Below, one piece after another: positions 16,567-24,543 of a DNA stretch of 32,084 bases. This DNA comes from a virus. Numbering within the stretch: position 1 is the first letter of the stretch; each line of letters opens with the position of its first letter. The translations under genes and the position numbers were made by a program. Below the pieces are notes generated by a model. The model worked only from the letters and a program-made list of their open reading frames with translations. It was not told the origin of the DNA and ran no database searches. Location of the stretch: positions 1-32,084 of the IMG/VR virus record IMGVR_UViG_3300046804_003239, one strand, 5' to 3'.

Positions 16567-17568
16567 ATGTTTGAATATTTTTATAACGAAATTTTAAGAA
16601 AAACTGTAGTTGCTTTTGGATCTTTATTTAATAATATAAGTATAAAACATACTAATAATTCCGGTGAAGTAACAAGTATTATCAAGGTTCCATTGGCATA
16701 TGGACCAACACAGAAATTTCTTGCAAGACTTCAACAGTCTCCAGATTTAAGTAAACCAGTTCAGATAACATTACCTAGAATGTCATTTGAATTTACCGGT
16801 CTAACTTATGATTCCACTAGAAAATCAACAACAACACAAACTTTTACTTCAAAATCCGCAGAAGATGGAACTGAAATAAGAAAAACATACTTACCAGTTC
16901 CATACAATATGCAGTTTGAACTGAGTATTATGGCAAAATTAAATGATGACGCTCTTCAAATAGTAGAACAAATTTTACCATATTTTCAACCAGCATATAC
17001 AATGACGGTTGAGATGGTTGATTCTATTAATGAAAAAAGAGATATCCCAGTAGTTCTTGAAAATATAACTATGCAAGATGACTACGAGGGTGATTTCAGT
17101 ACAAGAAGAGTTCTTATTTATACTTTAAGATTTACGGCAAAAACATATTTATTTGGTCCTACCGCAAGTGCATCAAAAGATATTATCAAAAAAACATCAA
17201 TTGGTTTTATTGCTGGAGATACTATTACTTCTCCTACAAGAGAGGTTGTTTATTCAGTAGAACCAAGAGCAATCAAAAACTACACTGGTACTATTTTAAC
17301 AAATCTTTCTAAAGATATTTCCGCCGAAGAGGTTTTACTACCAGTTAATGATGCATCTTCCATTTCTATTAATACTTATCTCGAAATTGAGGGAGAAGAG
17401 GTATTTGTAAAATCAAAATCAGGAAATATTTTAACTGTTGATAGAGGAAGAGACAATACTACTATCACTTCTCACCTTTCAGGTGCTCAAGTTAAATCAA
17501 TAACTGCTGCGGATAATGTATTGATTGAAGATGGAGATGATTTTGGTTTTAGTGGTTCTATATTATGA
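16567..17568 (+). CDS. 15: Tail completion / sheath stabiliser gp15
   Basis: gp15 caps the sheath and tube and forms the tail side of the head-tail junction. The N-terminus 'MFEYFYNEILRKTVVAFGSL' followed by 'FNNISIKHTN' and the internal 'KTYLPVPYNMQFELSIMAKL' and 'NDDALQIVEQILPYFQP' are typical. T4 gp15 has 272 residues; this one has 333, because residues about 245-320 form an extra module ('YLEIEGEEVFVKSKSGNILT' then 'VDRGRDNTTITSHLSGAQV') that also occurs in two baseplate-region genes of this window. The ATG is preceded by an exact late promoter core. Its TGA overlaps the next ATG (ATGA), coupling it to gp16. Confidence 0.92.
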   Translation: MFEYFYNEILRKTVVAFGSLFNNISIKHTNNSGEVTSIIKVPLAYGPTQKFLARLQQSPDLSKPVQITLPRMSFEFTGLTYDSTRKSTTTQTFTSKSAEDGTEIRKTYLPVPYNMQFELSIMAKLNDDALQIVEQILPYFQPAYTMTVEMVDSINEKRDIPVVLENITMQDDYEGDFSTRRVLIYTLRFTAKTYLFGPTASASKDIIKKTSIGFIAGDTITSPTREVVYSVEPRAIKNYTGTILTNLSKDISAEEVLLPVNDASSISINTYLEIEGEEVFVKSKSGNILTVDRGRDNTTITSHLSGAQVKSITAADNVLIEDGDDFGFSGSIL

Positions 17569-17996
17569 AAATGTCAAAAAAGTTTGATGGATTAAATGAT
17601 ACTTTCAACGTTGATGGAGAAATAGTCTCAATTGAAAAAGAATCAATTCAAGAAAAAATAGAAGTAATTGCATCAACTGCAAATGATATTGAAAAAGATT
17701 ATGACTATGCAAGAGGAAATTTATATTCTCTAGTAGAAAAGGGACAAGAGGCAATTAATGGAATACTTGAGTTAGCTCAAGAAAGTGAAATGCCAAGAGC
17801 ATATGAAGTTGCTGGCCAATTGATTAAAAATACAAGCGAAATAGCAGAAAAACTTATGGCACTTCATAAAATTAGAAAAGATGTCGAAGAGGAAAAGGCA
17901 AAAGGACCAACTACAGTTAATAATGCTTTATTTGTAGGGTCAACTGCAGAACTAGCAAAACTTTTAAAACAACAATCCCAAGACAACATAGAATAA
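17565..17996 (+). CDS. 16: Small terminase subunit gp16
   Basis: The small terminase recognises concatemeric DNA and regulates the gp17 motor. The family core is clear: 'DYDYARGNLYSLVEKGQEAI' and 'NGILELAQESEMPRAYEVAG' and 'QLIKNTSEIAEKLMALHKI', a largely helical segment suited to ring formation. At 143 residues it is slightly shorter than T4 gp16 (164). Two starts are possible: ATG 17565, overlapping the gp15 stop as ATGA, or ATG 17571 (MSKKFDG); I prefer the overlapping one because ATGA and TAATG couplings recur here. Unlike T4, where gp17 follows at once, a 577-residue gene separates the two terminase genes. Confidence 0.9.
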   Translation: MKMSKKFDGLNDTFNVDGEIVSIEKESIQEKIEVIASTANDIEKDYDYARGNLYSLVEKGQEAINGILELAQESEMPRAYEVAGQLIKNTSEIAEKLMALHKIRKDVEEEKAKGPTTVNNALFVGSTAELAKLLKQQSQDNIE

Positions 17997-18002
17997 TAAA
18001 TA
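17995..18002 (+). promoter_or_regulatory. Candidate late promoter core AATAAATA before the multidomain gene
   Basis: The motif is one base off TATAAATA, overlaps the gp16 stop codon and ends 22 bases before the ATG at 18024. It suggests the gene between the terminase subunits has its own late promoter. Confidence 0.4.
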
Positions 18003-18023
18003 GATAAAAGTCAATTCATATTG

Positions 18024-19757
18024 ATGCCCAAAATTAAGTCGCATAAAACAGTTGAGCAAATTGCAAAGAAGCATCTTCTTGATGTTTCTTTCATACAAAA
18101 GCAACTTGACATGGGCGAACCTATTGAACATGAGCACACTAAAGACCACGAACTTGCCCGTGATATTGCTTTACAGCATCTTGACGAAATTCCAGATTAT
18201 TATACTCGCCTGAAAAAAATGGAAGCAGATGCTAAAAAGCATCATAAAAAGTTTAAAGATATTAAAGAAGGAAATCTACATAAATGGTATCAAAGTAAAT
18301 CGAAAGAAGGAAAACCGGGTTGGGTCAATGTAGTAACTGGTGGCACATGTGCAAGTGATGAATCAGGTGAAGGTGTCCCCAAATGTGTTTCTTCTGAAAA
18401 GAGAGCAAGTATGACTAAAGCACAAAGACTTTCTGCAGCAAGAAGAAAAAAAGCAGCAGATCCGGGTCAGCAGCAAAAAACAGGAGCTGCAAAACCAACA
18501 TATGTTTCTACAGATAAACCAAAAGAGAAAATGAAAGAAGAAATGGATGTACAAGAGGCAAAAGATAAAAAAGGCAAAGGTAGTGGCACCAAAGATGCTT
18601 GCTATCATAAAGTAAAATCACGTTATGATGTTTGGCCAAGCGCATATGCATCTGGAGCACTAGTCAAGTGTCGCAAAGTTGGCGCAGCAAATTGGGGATC
18701 CAAATCCGAAGCAGTAGAAGAGCAAAGATATTGTCCATTGTGTGATAAAAGAGAGACAAGATCTGAGTGTTCTTATGGTGGCAAAGCATGGGACAAAGTT
18801 TCCATCAAAGACCATGAATATTCAATGGCAAGATCCGAATTAAAAACCATTGTTGATGCAGTAAAAAGATTGCAGATGAAAGTTGGTAAGGGTGAAGGAG
18901 ATTTGGAAGCATGGGTACAATCAAAAATTACAAAAGCAGCAGATTACATTGATACCGCAGCAGATTATGTTGCTAGTGGTGAAATGGAGGAGCAAAAGTT
19001 AGTTGATAAAATTGTGGATGAGATGAAGTGCTGGCCTGAATATAAAAAGAAAGGTACTCAAAAGTTATTTGGAAAAACTTATAATCGTTGCGTAAAAGCA
19101 GAAGACGTAACTATTGAAGATGCCGATGGAAATACTTTTGCTGAGATTGTTGATCTGATTAAACCAGAACCTATTAAAGGATTTAAATCTCAAATAGAAG
19201 AAGCAACAAGACTTCAAGCACAAACTGGAAACGTAGTTGCAGTTACTCTTTCTTGGAGAGGAAAATATTATGGAATGAAAATGTTTTTCCCCCAAGTTAA
19301 GACTCCGACAAAAAAAGAGATTAATGATGAACTTCAAAAAGTTTATCCCGGATCCGTAGTTTTATATCATACTATTTCAGAAATTAAACCAGGTCAACCA
19401 CTCATTCAGGTATTTGGACCACAAGGAGGAAGTTTTGGAAACCCAGGTCCAAGTAAAAATTATGTGAAGACCATGGGAGAAGAAGTTAATATCGATGAGG
19501 ATTGGCAATCGGTAAATAGAAAAGATAGAACTGCAGGATTAAGTCAAAAAGCAGTAAATGCTTATCGTAGAGAAAATCCAGGTTCAAAACTTCAAACCGC
19601 AGTTACAGAAAAGAATCCAGAAGGTAAAAGAGCAAAAAGACGTGCATCTTTTTGCCGTAGGATGAAAGGTATGAAGTCTAAACTAACTTCAGCAAAAACT
19701 GCAAGAGATCCAGATAGCAATATCAACAAAGCACTTCGTCGTTGGAACTGTAATTAA
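18024..19757 (+). CDS. Multidomain Lys/Cys-rich protein between terminase genes; candidate head-internal protein
   Basis: The 577-residue product is a chain of small domains. Residues 1-70 ('MGEPIEHEHTKDHELARDIA', 'LDEIPDYYTRLKKMEADAKK') resemble DUF5661. Then come basic segments with paired cysteines: 109/121; 193/216 ('ACYHKVKSRYDVWPSAYASG'); a CPLC cluster at 237-249; a helical segment 264-320 ('EAWVQSKITKAADYIDTAAD'); 336/356 ('CWPEYKKKGTQ'); a beta domain 400-455 ('WRGKYYGMKM', 'LQKVYPGSVV'); and a C-terminal basic domain 488-577 ('AYRRENPGSK', 'KALRRWNCN'). The 400-455 domain recurs in the gene at 26421. No catalytic motif is recognised. High lysine, acidic linkers with [I/L]-x-E sites and the late-gene position suggest a protein packaged in the head and cut by gp21; that is inference. 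I start it at ATG 18024 rather than the TTG at 18021. Confidence 0.7.
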   Translation: MPKIKSHKTVEQIAKKHLLDVSFIQKQLDMGEPIEHEHTKDHELARDIALQHLDEIPDYYTRLKKMEADAKKHHKKFKDIKEGNLHKWYQSKSKEGKPGWVNVVTGGTCASDESGEGVPKCVSSEKRASMTKAQRLSAARRKKAADPGQQQKTGAAKPTYVSTDKPKEKMKEEMDVQEAKDKKGKGSGTKDACYHKVKSRYDVWPSAYASGALVKCRKVGAANWGSKSEAVEEQRYCPLCDKRETRSECSYGGKAWDKVSIKDHEYSMARSELKTIVDAVKRLQMKVGKGEGDLEAWVQSKITKAADYIDTAADYVASGEMEEQKLVDKIVDEMKCWPEYKKKGTQKLFGKTYNRCVKAEDVTIEDADGNTFAEIVDLIKPEPIKGFKSQIEEATRLQAQTGNVVAVTLSWRGKYYGMKMFFPQVKTPTKKEINDELQKVYPGSVVLYHTISEIKPGQPLIQVFGPQGGSFGNPGPSKNYVKTMGEEVNIDEDWQSVNRKDRTAGLSQKAVNAYRRENPGSKLQTAVTEKNPEGKRAKRRASFCRRMKGMKSKLTSAKTARDPDSNINKALRRWNCN

Positions 19758-19773
19758 TAGATAGGTTTTTATT

Positions 19774-21420
19774 ATGTCAAATGATGTTTATCTTGGTAAT
19801 CCGCTTCTAAAAAAAGCAAATACTCCTATTGAGTTTACTCAGGAACAAATTCTTGAGTTTGTTAAGTGTAAAGATGATCCGGTTTATTTTGCAAATAATT
19901 ATGTAAAAATTGTTACTCTGGATCATGGTCTTCAAACATTTAAACCATATCATTTCCAAGAGAAGTTAATCAATAACTTTCATAATCACAGATTTAATAT
20001 CTGCAAGATGCCCCGACAGACTGGTAAATCAACCACTGTGGTGTCCTTCCTGCTTCACTATGCCGTCTTTAACGATAATGTTAATATAGGCATCCTAGCA
20101 AACAAAGCAGCGACAGCCAGAGAGCTCCTAGATAGGTTACAGACCGCTTATGAAAACTTACCAAAATGGATGCAACAAGGTATCATATCCTGGAATAAAG
20201 GTTCTCTTGAACTTGAAAATGGAAGTAAGATCTTGGCTGCTTCTACTTCTGCTTCTGCAGTTCGTGGTATGTCATTCAATATTCTATTTTTGGACGAATT
20301 TGCGTTCGTTCCTAATCACATTGCAGATTCATTTTTTGCATCAGTATATCCAACAATTACTTCAGGTAAACAAACCAAAGTAATCATAGTTTCAACTCCG
20401 CACGGTATGAATCATTTCTACCGCATGTGGCATGATGCTGAAAAGGGTAAAAATGAATATGTATTTACGGATGTTCATTGGAGTGAAGTTCCCGGAAGAG
20501 ATGATGAATGGAAAAAGCAAACAATCGCTAACACTTCTGAACAGCAATTCAAAGTTGAGTTTGAATGTGAGTTCTTAGGATCTGTAGATACTTTGATTGC
20601 TCCATCTAAACTTAGATCTCTTGTATACGACCACCCAAAGAAAAGTAGTGGTGGATTGGATGTATATGAAAACCCTACAGAGAATCACGATTATTTAATT
20701 TCAGTTGATGTTGCTAGAGGTGTTGGAAATGATTATTCTGCATTCACTATAGTTGATATAACCACATTTCCCCACCAAGTGGTAGCAAAGTATAGAAACA
20801 ATGAAATTAAACCAATGCTTTTTCCTAGCATTATTGTGGATGTGGCAAAAAACTACAATAACGCATACATCTTATGCGAAGTTAATGATGTTGGAGACCA
20901 GGTGGCATCGATAATTCATTATGATTTGGAATATACTAATCTTCTTATGTGTTCTATGAGAGGAAGAGCAGGTCAAATAGTTGGGCAGGGGTTTTCTGGA
21001 AAAAAAACCCAACTTGGAGTTAAGATGTCAAAAACTGTGAAAAAGGTAGGGTGTCTTAATCTAAAAACTATGATTGAAGAGAATAAACTTCTCTTCAAAG
21101 ATTATGATATTATGAGTGAGTTAACTACATTTATTCAAAAACATAATTCATTTGAAGCAGAAGAAGGTTGTAATGACGATTTAGCGATGTGTTTGGTTAT
21201 ATATGCTTGGTTGGTTGCTCAAGATTATTTTAAAGAACTGACAGATCAAGATGTTAGAAAAAGACTTTATGAAGAGCAAAAAAATCAAATAGACCAAGAT
21301 ATGGCACCATTTGGGTTTATATCCGATGGGTTAGATGATGCAAGTTTTATAGATAAAGATGGGGATAGATGGTTTACGGATGAGTATGGGGATATGTCTT
21401 ATATGTGGGAATATCATTAA
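19774..21420 (+). CDS. 17: Large terminase subunit gp17 (ATPase and nuclease)
   Basis: gp17 is the packaging motor that docks on the portal gp20, hydrolyses ATP to move DNA into the head and cuts the concatemer. Motifs in order: Walker A 'MPRQTGKSTT' (residues 79-88, lysine 85), Walker B 'ILFLDEFAF' (170-178, D174 E175), coupling motif 'VSTPHG' (206-211), then the RNase H-like nuclease with D312 in 'ISVDVARG', E369 in 'LCEVNDVGD' and D468/D469 in 'CNDDLAM'. All key residues of both activities are present. The 548-residue length is close to the family (T4 610). It follows the multidomain gene by 16 bases and its TAA overlaps the next ATG. Confidence 0.97.
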   Translation: MSNDVYLGNPLLKKANTPIEFTQEQILEFVKCKDDPVYFANNYVKIVTLDHGLQTFKPYHFQEKLINNFHNHRFNICKMPRQTGKSTTVVSFLLHYAVFNDNVNIGILANKAATARELLDRLQTAYENLPKWMQQGIISWNKGSLELENGSKILAASTSASAVRGMSFNILFLDEFAFVPNHIADSFFASVYPTITSGKQTKVIIVSTPHGMNHFYRMWHDAEKGKNEYVFTDVHWSEVPGRDDEWKKQTIANTSEQQFKVEFECEFLGSVDTLIAPSKLRSLVYDHPKKSSGGLDVYENPTENHDYLISVDVARGVGNDYSAFTIVDITTFPHQVVAKYRNNEIKPMLFPSIIVDVAKNYNNAYILCEVNDVGDQVASIIHYDLEYTNLLMCSMRGRAGQIVGQGFSGKKTQLGVKMSKTVKKVGCLNLKTMIEENKLLFKDYDIMSELTTFIQKHNSFEAEEGCNDDLAMCLVIYAWLVAQDYFKELTDQDVRKRLYEEQKNQIDQDMAPFGFISDGLDDASFIDKDGDRWFTDEYGDMSYMWEYH

Positions 21421-21650
21421 TGGATTTAGATAAACAAATAAGATTTGGACATTTATTACTCACAGATAGAAGATGTAGAGTGTGCGGTGAGGTTAAAAAC
21501 TTAATGGATGAATTTTATAGAATAAGAAAAGATAGGGGACCTGTAGCATCTTCTTATTCTTACGAATGTAAACAGTGTACAATACAAAGAGTTATTGGAT
21601 TCAAGAAAAAGAAACTAAATTCAATTAAATGGGAATATCCAGATTGGTAG
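21420..21650 (+). CDS. Small zinc-ribbon protein after gp17
   Basis: This 76-residue protein has two cysteine pairs, 'CRVCGEVK' and 'CKQC', about 28 residues apart, with an aromatic/basic stretch between them and a lysine-rich end ('GFKKKKLNSIKW'). The layout is that of the zinc ribbon often found at the N-terminus of phage HNH endonucleases, but no HNH motif follows, so nuclease activity is not supported. An ATG at 21420 overlaps the gp17 stop as TAATG; an upstream in-frame GTG (21405) would add five residues, but the overlap is the commoner arrangement here. It could be a stand-alone DNA-binding factor, a packaging accessory or the remnant of a homing endonuclease. Confidence 0.7.
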   Translation: MDLDKQIRFGHLLLTDRRCRVCGEVKNLMDEFYRIRKDRGPVASSYSYECKQCTIQRVIGFKKKKLNSIKWEYPDW

Positions 21651-21689
21651 ATATTCACGTCAAGTTTCCCCTATGTAAAGTAAGTTTTT

Positions 21690-21697
21690 AATAAATA
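21690..21697 (+). promoter_or_regulatory. Candidate late promoter core AATAAATA before gp18
   Basis: The motif lies in the 81-base gap between the zinc-ribbon gene and the sheath gene, ending 35 bases before the gp18 start. Rest of the gap: a short pyrimidine run (21667-21671) with no convincing terminator hairpin. Confidence 0.45.
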
Positions 21698-21721
21698 TTT
21701 TTTAGATAAACTGAGACTTAC

Positions 21722-21725
21722 GGAG
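21722..21725 (+). promoter_or_regulatory. Ribosome binding site of gp18 (GGAG)
   Basis: GGAG is followed by a run of A and lies 6 bases before the ATG at 21732. Most genes in this window lack a clear Shine-Dalgarno; the abundant sheath protein has one. Confidence 0.65.
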
Positions 21726-21731
21726 AAAAAA

Positions 21732-23894
21732 ATGGCGACTCCTCAATTATCTCCTGGTGTACTAGTCAGAGAGGTTGACTTAACTGTAGGAAGAGCTGAT
21801 AATGTTCTAGATAATATTGGAGCAATTGCGGGTCCTTTTGCAATTGGTCCAGTTGATCAAGCGATTGACATTACAACGGAACAACAATTAATTAACACAT
21901 TTGGAAAACCAATTTCAACTGATGGACAGTATGAATATTGGATGGCAGCATCCTCCTTCCTTTCATACGGTGGAATTCTTAAAGTAGTAAGAACTGGAGG
22001 AAACACTCTTAATAATGCAAACGCAAATAGAAGCGGTATAAGCAGTTCTTCTTTACAGATCAAGAACTATGATAATTACCTTTCTAGTCATTCATCAGAT
22101 TCTGTTACTTGGGGATTTGCCGCTAAAAACCCAGGAACTTGGGCAAATAATCTTAAAGTTTGCATGATTGATGATAAGGCGGACCAAATTATACAAATAA
22201 CAGATTGTGAGTGTTTTTCTGTTGGAATGGCAGTAACAACAACCCTATCAAATCAAACTATTGCAGGTGTTGGAACAACAACCCAGTTCAATGGATACTT
22301 AAAGGGTATTATTACTGGCATCAATACCTCAGCAAGCACTATAGACGTAAAGGTAGTATCTAGAGTTTCTTCTACTGGAACTGAGACTCCGATTACATAT
22401 TCTGAAAGAAGTCAAACATCTTCATTTAGACCAGGAAATCAAATTAAAATAATTGACTCGAATGGAGAATCCCAACACAATGAGACATTAAATTCTTCAG
22501 AACAAACTGTATTGGATTGGTATAATGAGCAAACTTTACAACTCACTAATTCAACAATCTATTGGAGATCTATAGCCGATAAACCAACAACAAATAATTA
22601 TTCTTTATCTAGAAATGGAAAAAATGATGCACTTCACGTTGTTGTTATCGATGACACTGGATCTGTAACAGGTGTTCAGGGAAATATTCTCGAAAAGCAT
22701 CTGTCTTTATCAAAATCATTAGATGCATATGCCGCATCTAATGCGCCATTAAAGATATTCTGGAAGGATTACCTATCACTCAATTCCCAATATGTTTTTG
22801 CTGGACATAATCCATCTACAGGAACTAATGGAAACGTATATGCATCTGGATTTAGTTCTGGATTTACTGCAAATACTACTTCCAATGGACTCTGGAATCA
22901 ACTGGCACAGGGAGTTACTTTTGGTGTAATCGGAAATGTTTCCTATTCTTTATCTGGAGGTAAAGATTATTCTGCTTCCAATGGAATGAAAGCGGACTTG
23001 GGTAATCTAATAACTTCATATCTTTTATTTGCAAATAGAGATGAAGTTCAAGTTGATTATTTAATTGGGGGTCCAGGACTTCTGGATAGATCAGATTCTC
23101 AAGCAAAAGCAAATCAACTAATTTCGATTGCAGAAAACAGAAAAGATTGTATTGCTGTTATTTCTCCACATCGTGGAAATTTTGTTGATAATGTAAATGC
23201 AGAATCACAAACAAACGAATTAATTTCATTCTTTGCCCCACTTTCATCTTCTTCTTATGCAGTATTTGATAGTGGTTATAAGTACACCTATGATAGATTT
23301 AATAATACATTCAGATACATTCCTTGCAATGGAGATGTTGCCGGTCTGATGGTAAGAACGAATATCGTTTCTTATCCTTGGTTCTCTCCTGCTGGACAAC
23401 AAAGAGGTGTATTAAATAATGCAATTAAACTTGCTTATAGTCCAAATAAAGAGCAAAGAGATAAACTATACGCAATAAGAGTTAACTCTATTATTAATCA
23501 ACCAGGAGTAGGTATTCTTCTTTATGGAGATAAAACAGCTCTTGGTTATGCATCAGCATTTGATAGGATTAATGTTCGTCGTTTATTCTTAACGATTGAA
23601 CAATCTCTTCAAAGAACCGCTGAAGCACAACTTTTTGAATTAAATGACTCACTAACAAGATCCAACTTTAAAAATATTGTAGAACCTTACTTACGTAGCG
23701 TTAAGGCTCAAAGAGGTCTCTATGATTTCCTTGTCGTATGCGATACAACAAATAACACTCCTGATGTTATTGATAATAATGAGTTTAGAGCTGATATTTA
23801 CCTCAAACCAACAAAATCTATTAACTATGTAACTCTTACATTTGTTGCAACCCGCACAGGCGTAAGTTTTGAAGAAGTTGCGGGTACAGTTTGA
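21732..23894 (+). CDS. 18: Contractile tail sheath protein gp18
   Basis: gp18 subunits form the contractile sheath around the gp19 tube. The N-terminus 'SPGVLVREVDLTVGRADNVL' and 'AIAGPFAIGPVDQAIDI', then 'YEYWMAASSFLSYGGILKVV', are family hallmarks; the C-terminal part ('TAEAQLFELNDSLTRSNFKN', 'GLYDFLVVCDTTNNTPDVID', 'ADIYLKPTKSINYVTLTFVA') is the conserved core that packs on the tube and links neighbouring subunits. Length (720) is a little above T4 gp18 (659), as usual for this lineage. Preceded by a late-promoter-like motif and a good GGAG site, which fits a gene expressed in large amounts. gp19 follows 38 bases later. Confidence 0.96.
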   Translation: MATPQLSPGVLVREVDLTVGRADNVLDNIGAIAGPFAIGPVDQAIDITTEQQLINTFGKPISTDGQYEYWMAASSFLSYGGILKVVRTGGNTLNNANANRSGISSSSLQIKNYDNYLSSHSSDSVTWGFAAKNPGTWANNLKVCMIDDKADQIIQITDCECFSVGMAVTTTLSNQTIAGVGTTTQFNGYLKGIITGINTSASTIDVKVVSRVSSTGTETPITYSERSQTSSFRPGNQIKIIDSNGESQHNETLNSSEQTVLDWYNEQTLQLTNSTIYWRSIADKPTTNNYSLSRNGKNDALHVVVIDDTGSVTGVQGNILEKHLSLSKSLDAYAASNAPLKIFWKDYLSLNSQYVFAGHNPSTGTNGNVYASGFSSGFTANTTSNGLWNQLAQGVTFGVIGNVSYSLSGGKDYSASNGMKADLGNLITSYLLFANRDEVQVDYLIGGPGLLDRSDSQAKANQLISIAENRKDCIAVISPHRGNFVDNVNAESQTNELISFFAPLSSSSYAVFDSGYKYTYDRFNNTFRYIPCNGDVAGLMVRTNIVSYPWFSPAGQQRGVLNNAIKLAYSPNKEQRDKLYAIRVNSIINQPGVGILLYGDKTALGYASAFDRINVRRLFLTIEQSLQRTAEAQLFELNDSLTRSNFKNIVEPYLRSVKAQRGLYDFLVVCDTTNNTPDVIDNNEFRADIYLKPTKSINYVTLTFVATRTGVSFEEVAGTV

Positions 23895-23917
23895 TTTTAA
23901 TAAAAATAAAGTAAAAC

Positions 23918-23924
23918 AAGGAGG
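23918..23924 (+). promoter_or_regulatory. Strong ribosome binding site of gp19 (AAGGAGG)
   Basis: AAGGAGG is the best Shine-Dalgarno in the window and lies 8 bases before the gp19 ATG. No late-promoter-like motif occurs in this gap, so gp19 is probably read from the gp18 transcript and boosted at translation. Confidence 0.8.
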
Positions 23925-23932
23925 AATTAACA

Positions 23933-24508
23933 ATGGCATACACACTCTCATCTTTTAAAACCGCACTCAAAAATGGTGGGGCTCGTCCAAATTTATTTGA
24001 AGTTAACTTAACGATACCAACGAGTATAACTAAAGCAACTACTTATAGTGATGATACATTTTCTATGCTATGTAAAGCTGCAGCTCTTCCCGCATCAAAT
24101 GTTGCATCAATAGATGTTCCTTTCAGAGGAAGAATTTTTAAAGTTGCCGGTGACAGAACTTTTGATACTTGGACAGTCACTATTATTAATGATGAAGATT
24201 TTATGATTAGAACTACTATGGAAACTTGGATGCAACAAATTGCCCAATACGGTGACGCAAGTGGTTTTACAAAACCAGAAGAATATATGACAAATGCTAC
24301 TGTCAAACAACTTACAAGAAAATCTACAACCACCACTAAGACAGAAGAAGGCGGACTTACACCAATAAAAGCATATAAGTTTTATGACATTTTTCCAACA
24401 AATGTTTCTGCAATTGACCTTTCTTATGACACTGCGGATACTATTGAAGAATTTACTGTAGAGTTTCAAGTCCAATATTGGGCTCCGGAAGCTATTATCG
24501 CATCTTGA
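23933..24508 (+). CDS. 19: Tail tube protein gp19
   Basis: gp19 polymerises into the inner tail tube through which DNA leaves. The start 'YTLSSFKTALKNGGARPNLF' and 'EVNLTIPTSI', then 'LCKAAALPASNVASIDVPFR' and 'GRIFKVAGDRTFDTWTVTI', are characteristic of the tube fold; 'EEFTVEFQVQYWAP' closes the protein. At 191 residues it is somewhat longer than T4 gp19 (163). It lies directly after gp18 with an unusually strong ribosome binding site, fitting its high copy number. ATG start. Confidence 0.96.
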   Translation: MAYTLSSFKTALKNGGARPNLFEVNLTIPTSITKATTYSDDTFSMLCKAAALPASNVASIDVPFRGRIFKVAGDRTFDTWTVTIINDEDFMIRTTMETWMQQIAQYGDASGFTKPEEYMTNATVKQLTRKSTTTTKTEEGGLTPIKAYKFYDIFPTNVSAIDLSYDTADTIEEFTVEFQVQYWAPEAIIAS

Positions 24509-24513
24509 TCAAT

Positions 24514-24521
24514 CATAAATA
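24514..24521 (+). promoter_or_regulatory. Candidate late promoter core CATAAATA before gp20
   Basis: One base off the T4 late core TATAAATA, shortly after the gp19 stop and ending 23 bases before the portal start. Confidence 0.45.
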
Positions 24522-24543
24522 GACAAAAGACAAACAATAAATT

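Noticed and set aside
20150-20383. Out-of-frame + strand open frame inside gp17
   Set aside because: It overlaps the terminase ATPase motifs (Walker B and coupling motif) in another frame, with no homology or ribosome site.
24043-24475. Two minus-strand open frames of 97 and 122 codons opposite gp19
   Set aside because: They lie wholly inside the well-identified tail tube gene, have no recognisable protein features or ribosome sites, and every other gene is on the + strand.
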